DNA of 64,000 nt from Persephonella sp. KM09-Lau-8 (GTDB lineage: Bacteria; Aquificota; Aquificia; Aquificales; Hydrogenothermaceae), in assembly GCF_000703085.1 (NCBI RefSeq), contig NZ_JNLL01000001.1, positions 1,364,001 through 1,428,000 of the forward strand, written 5' to 3'. The notes beneath the pieces are model-generated. The model had not been told where the DNA came from. It saw only the letters and a list, made by a program, of their open reading frames with translations, and searched no databases. Positions 63,810 through 64,000 of this stretch are shown here, one piece after another (positions within the stretch are counted from its first letter, which is position 1; each line of letters opens with the position of its first letter). The translations under genes and the position numbers were made by a program.

Positions 63810-64000
63810 ATGGCAGGCAAAGTATGCATAGTGAACGAGTCAAACTGGGAACAGGAAGTTTTAAATTCTGATTTACCAGTGTTAGTTGATTTCTGGGCAC
63901 CATGGTGTGGACCATGTAGATTAATTGCACCTATAATTGAGGAGTTGGCTGAAGAGTTAGAAGGAAAAGCTAAGATATGTAAGCTCAATACAGATGAAAA
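63810..64000 (+). CDS. Thioredoxin, N-terminal part (cut by window end)
   Basis: The first 63 codons are present. They include [20 protein letters not shown] with the WCGPC redox site and [20 protein letters not shown]. No signal peptide is present, so it is cytoplasmic. AAAGGAGGAATAAAAT precedes the ATG. Co-transcription with an ArsR regulator suggests induction by sulfur or redox stress. The C-terminal half lies outside the window. Confidence 0.93.
   Translation, partial: MAGKVCIVNESNWEQEVLNSDLPVLVDFWAPWCGPCRLIAPIIEELAEELEGKAKICKLNTDE

Overview
The window looks like chromosomal DNA of a thermophilic, sulfur-oxidising, chemolithoautotrophic bacterium of the Aquificota, most likely the family Hydrogenothermaceae (Persephonella / Sulfurihydrogenibium type). 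This is inferred from several things together: AT-rich DNA with strong AGGAGG ribosome-binding sites, Lys/Glu/Ile-rich proteins, a Sox cluster without soxCD, a succinate dehydrogenase/fumarate reductase iron-sulfur subunit paired with a HdrB-like CCG protein, an archaeal-type RibD-like reductase, the futalosine menaquinone gene mqnC, and very tight gene packing. No database search could be run, so the placement is an inference.

Layout. 1-15.7 kb: the end of a mannose-1-phosphate guanylyltransferase/isomerase gene, then a long minus-strand run: Wzz-like chain-length regulator, sigma-70 family factor, aspS, GH15 glucoamylase, MoaD-like protein, RibD-like reductase, CDP-alcohol phosphatidyltransferase, ilvC, an unknown secreted protein, ilvN, ilvB, then rnc-fabF-acpP-fabG and a D-2-hydroxyacid dehydrogenase. 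15.7-20.6 kb (plus): leuD, a universal stress protein, a TPR lipoprotein, a LolB-like lipoprotein, trpF and a phosphatidyltransferase. 20.6-28.4 kb (minus): a frameshifted Rpn-type nuclease, infC with an apparent AUU start, nadB, yvcK, mtnA, rimO and a large lipoprotein. 28.5-36.6 kb is mixed: cpoB-like gene, uppS, cdsA, mqnC, comEC, an OmpA protein with TSP3 repeats, and queA.

36.6-52.3 kb is the most interesting part. A minus-strand operon encodes two secreted DsrE-fold proteins, a PhnD-type periplasmic binding protein and a histidine kinase with a Cys-rich insert. Further genes follow on the same strand (lytic transglycosylase, ribE, potassium channel). Divergent from this operon is a sigma-54-dependent response regulator. 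Directly after it lie two 16-bp palindromes 33 bp apart and a textbook -24/-12 promoter, followed by soxX, a thioredoxin-like gene, soxY, soxZ, soxA, soxB, a DUF302-like lipoprotein, a porin and a second DUF302-like protein. I propose that the DsrE/PhnD/kinase operon senses a periplasmic sulfur compound and, through the regulator, switches on sox transcription with RpoN.

52.3-64 kb: murE, a frameshifted ACP-phosphodiesterase-like gene, a histone-deacetylase-family gene, a NYN-domain gene, tgt (apparent CUG start), a hemerythrin and hisS. Next comes an archaemetzincin gene split by an IS200/IS605 element (tnpA, zinc-finger-less tnpB, hairpin ends). Its exact excision restores an in-frame gene. 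The window closes with an sdhB/tfrB-like iron-sulfur subunit, its HdrB-like partner, an ArsR-family regulator and the start of a thioredoxin gene. No tRNA, rRNA or CRISPR array was seen, and no gap over 300 bases lacks a gene or IS end.
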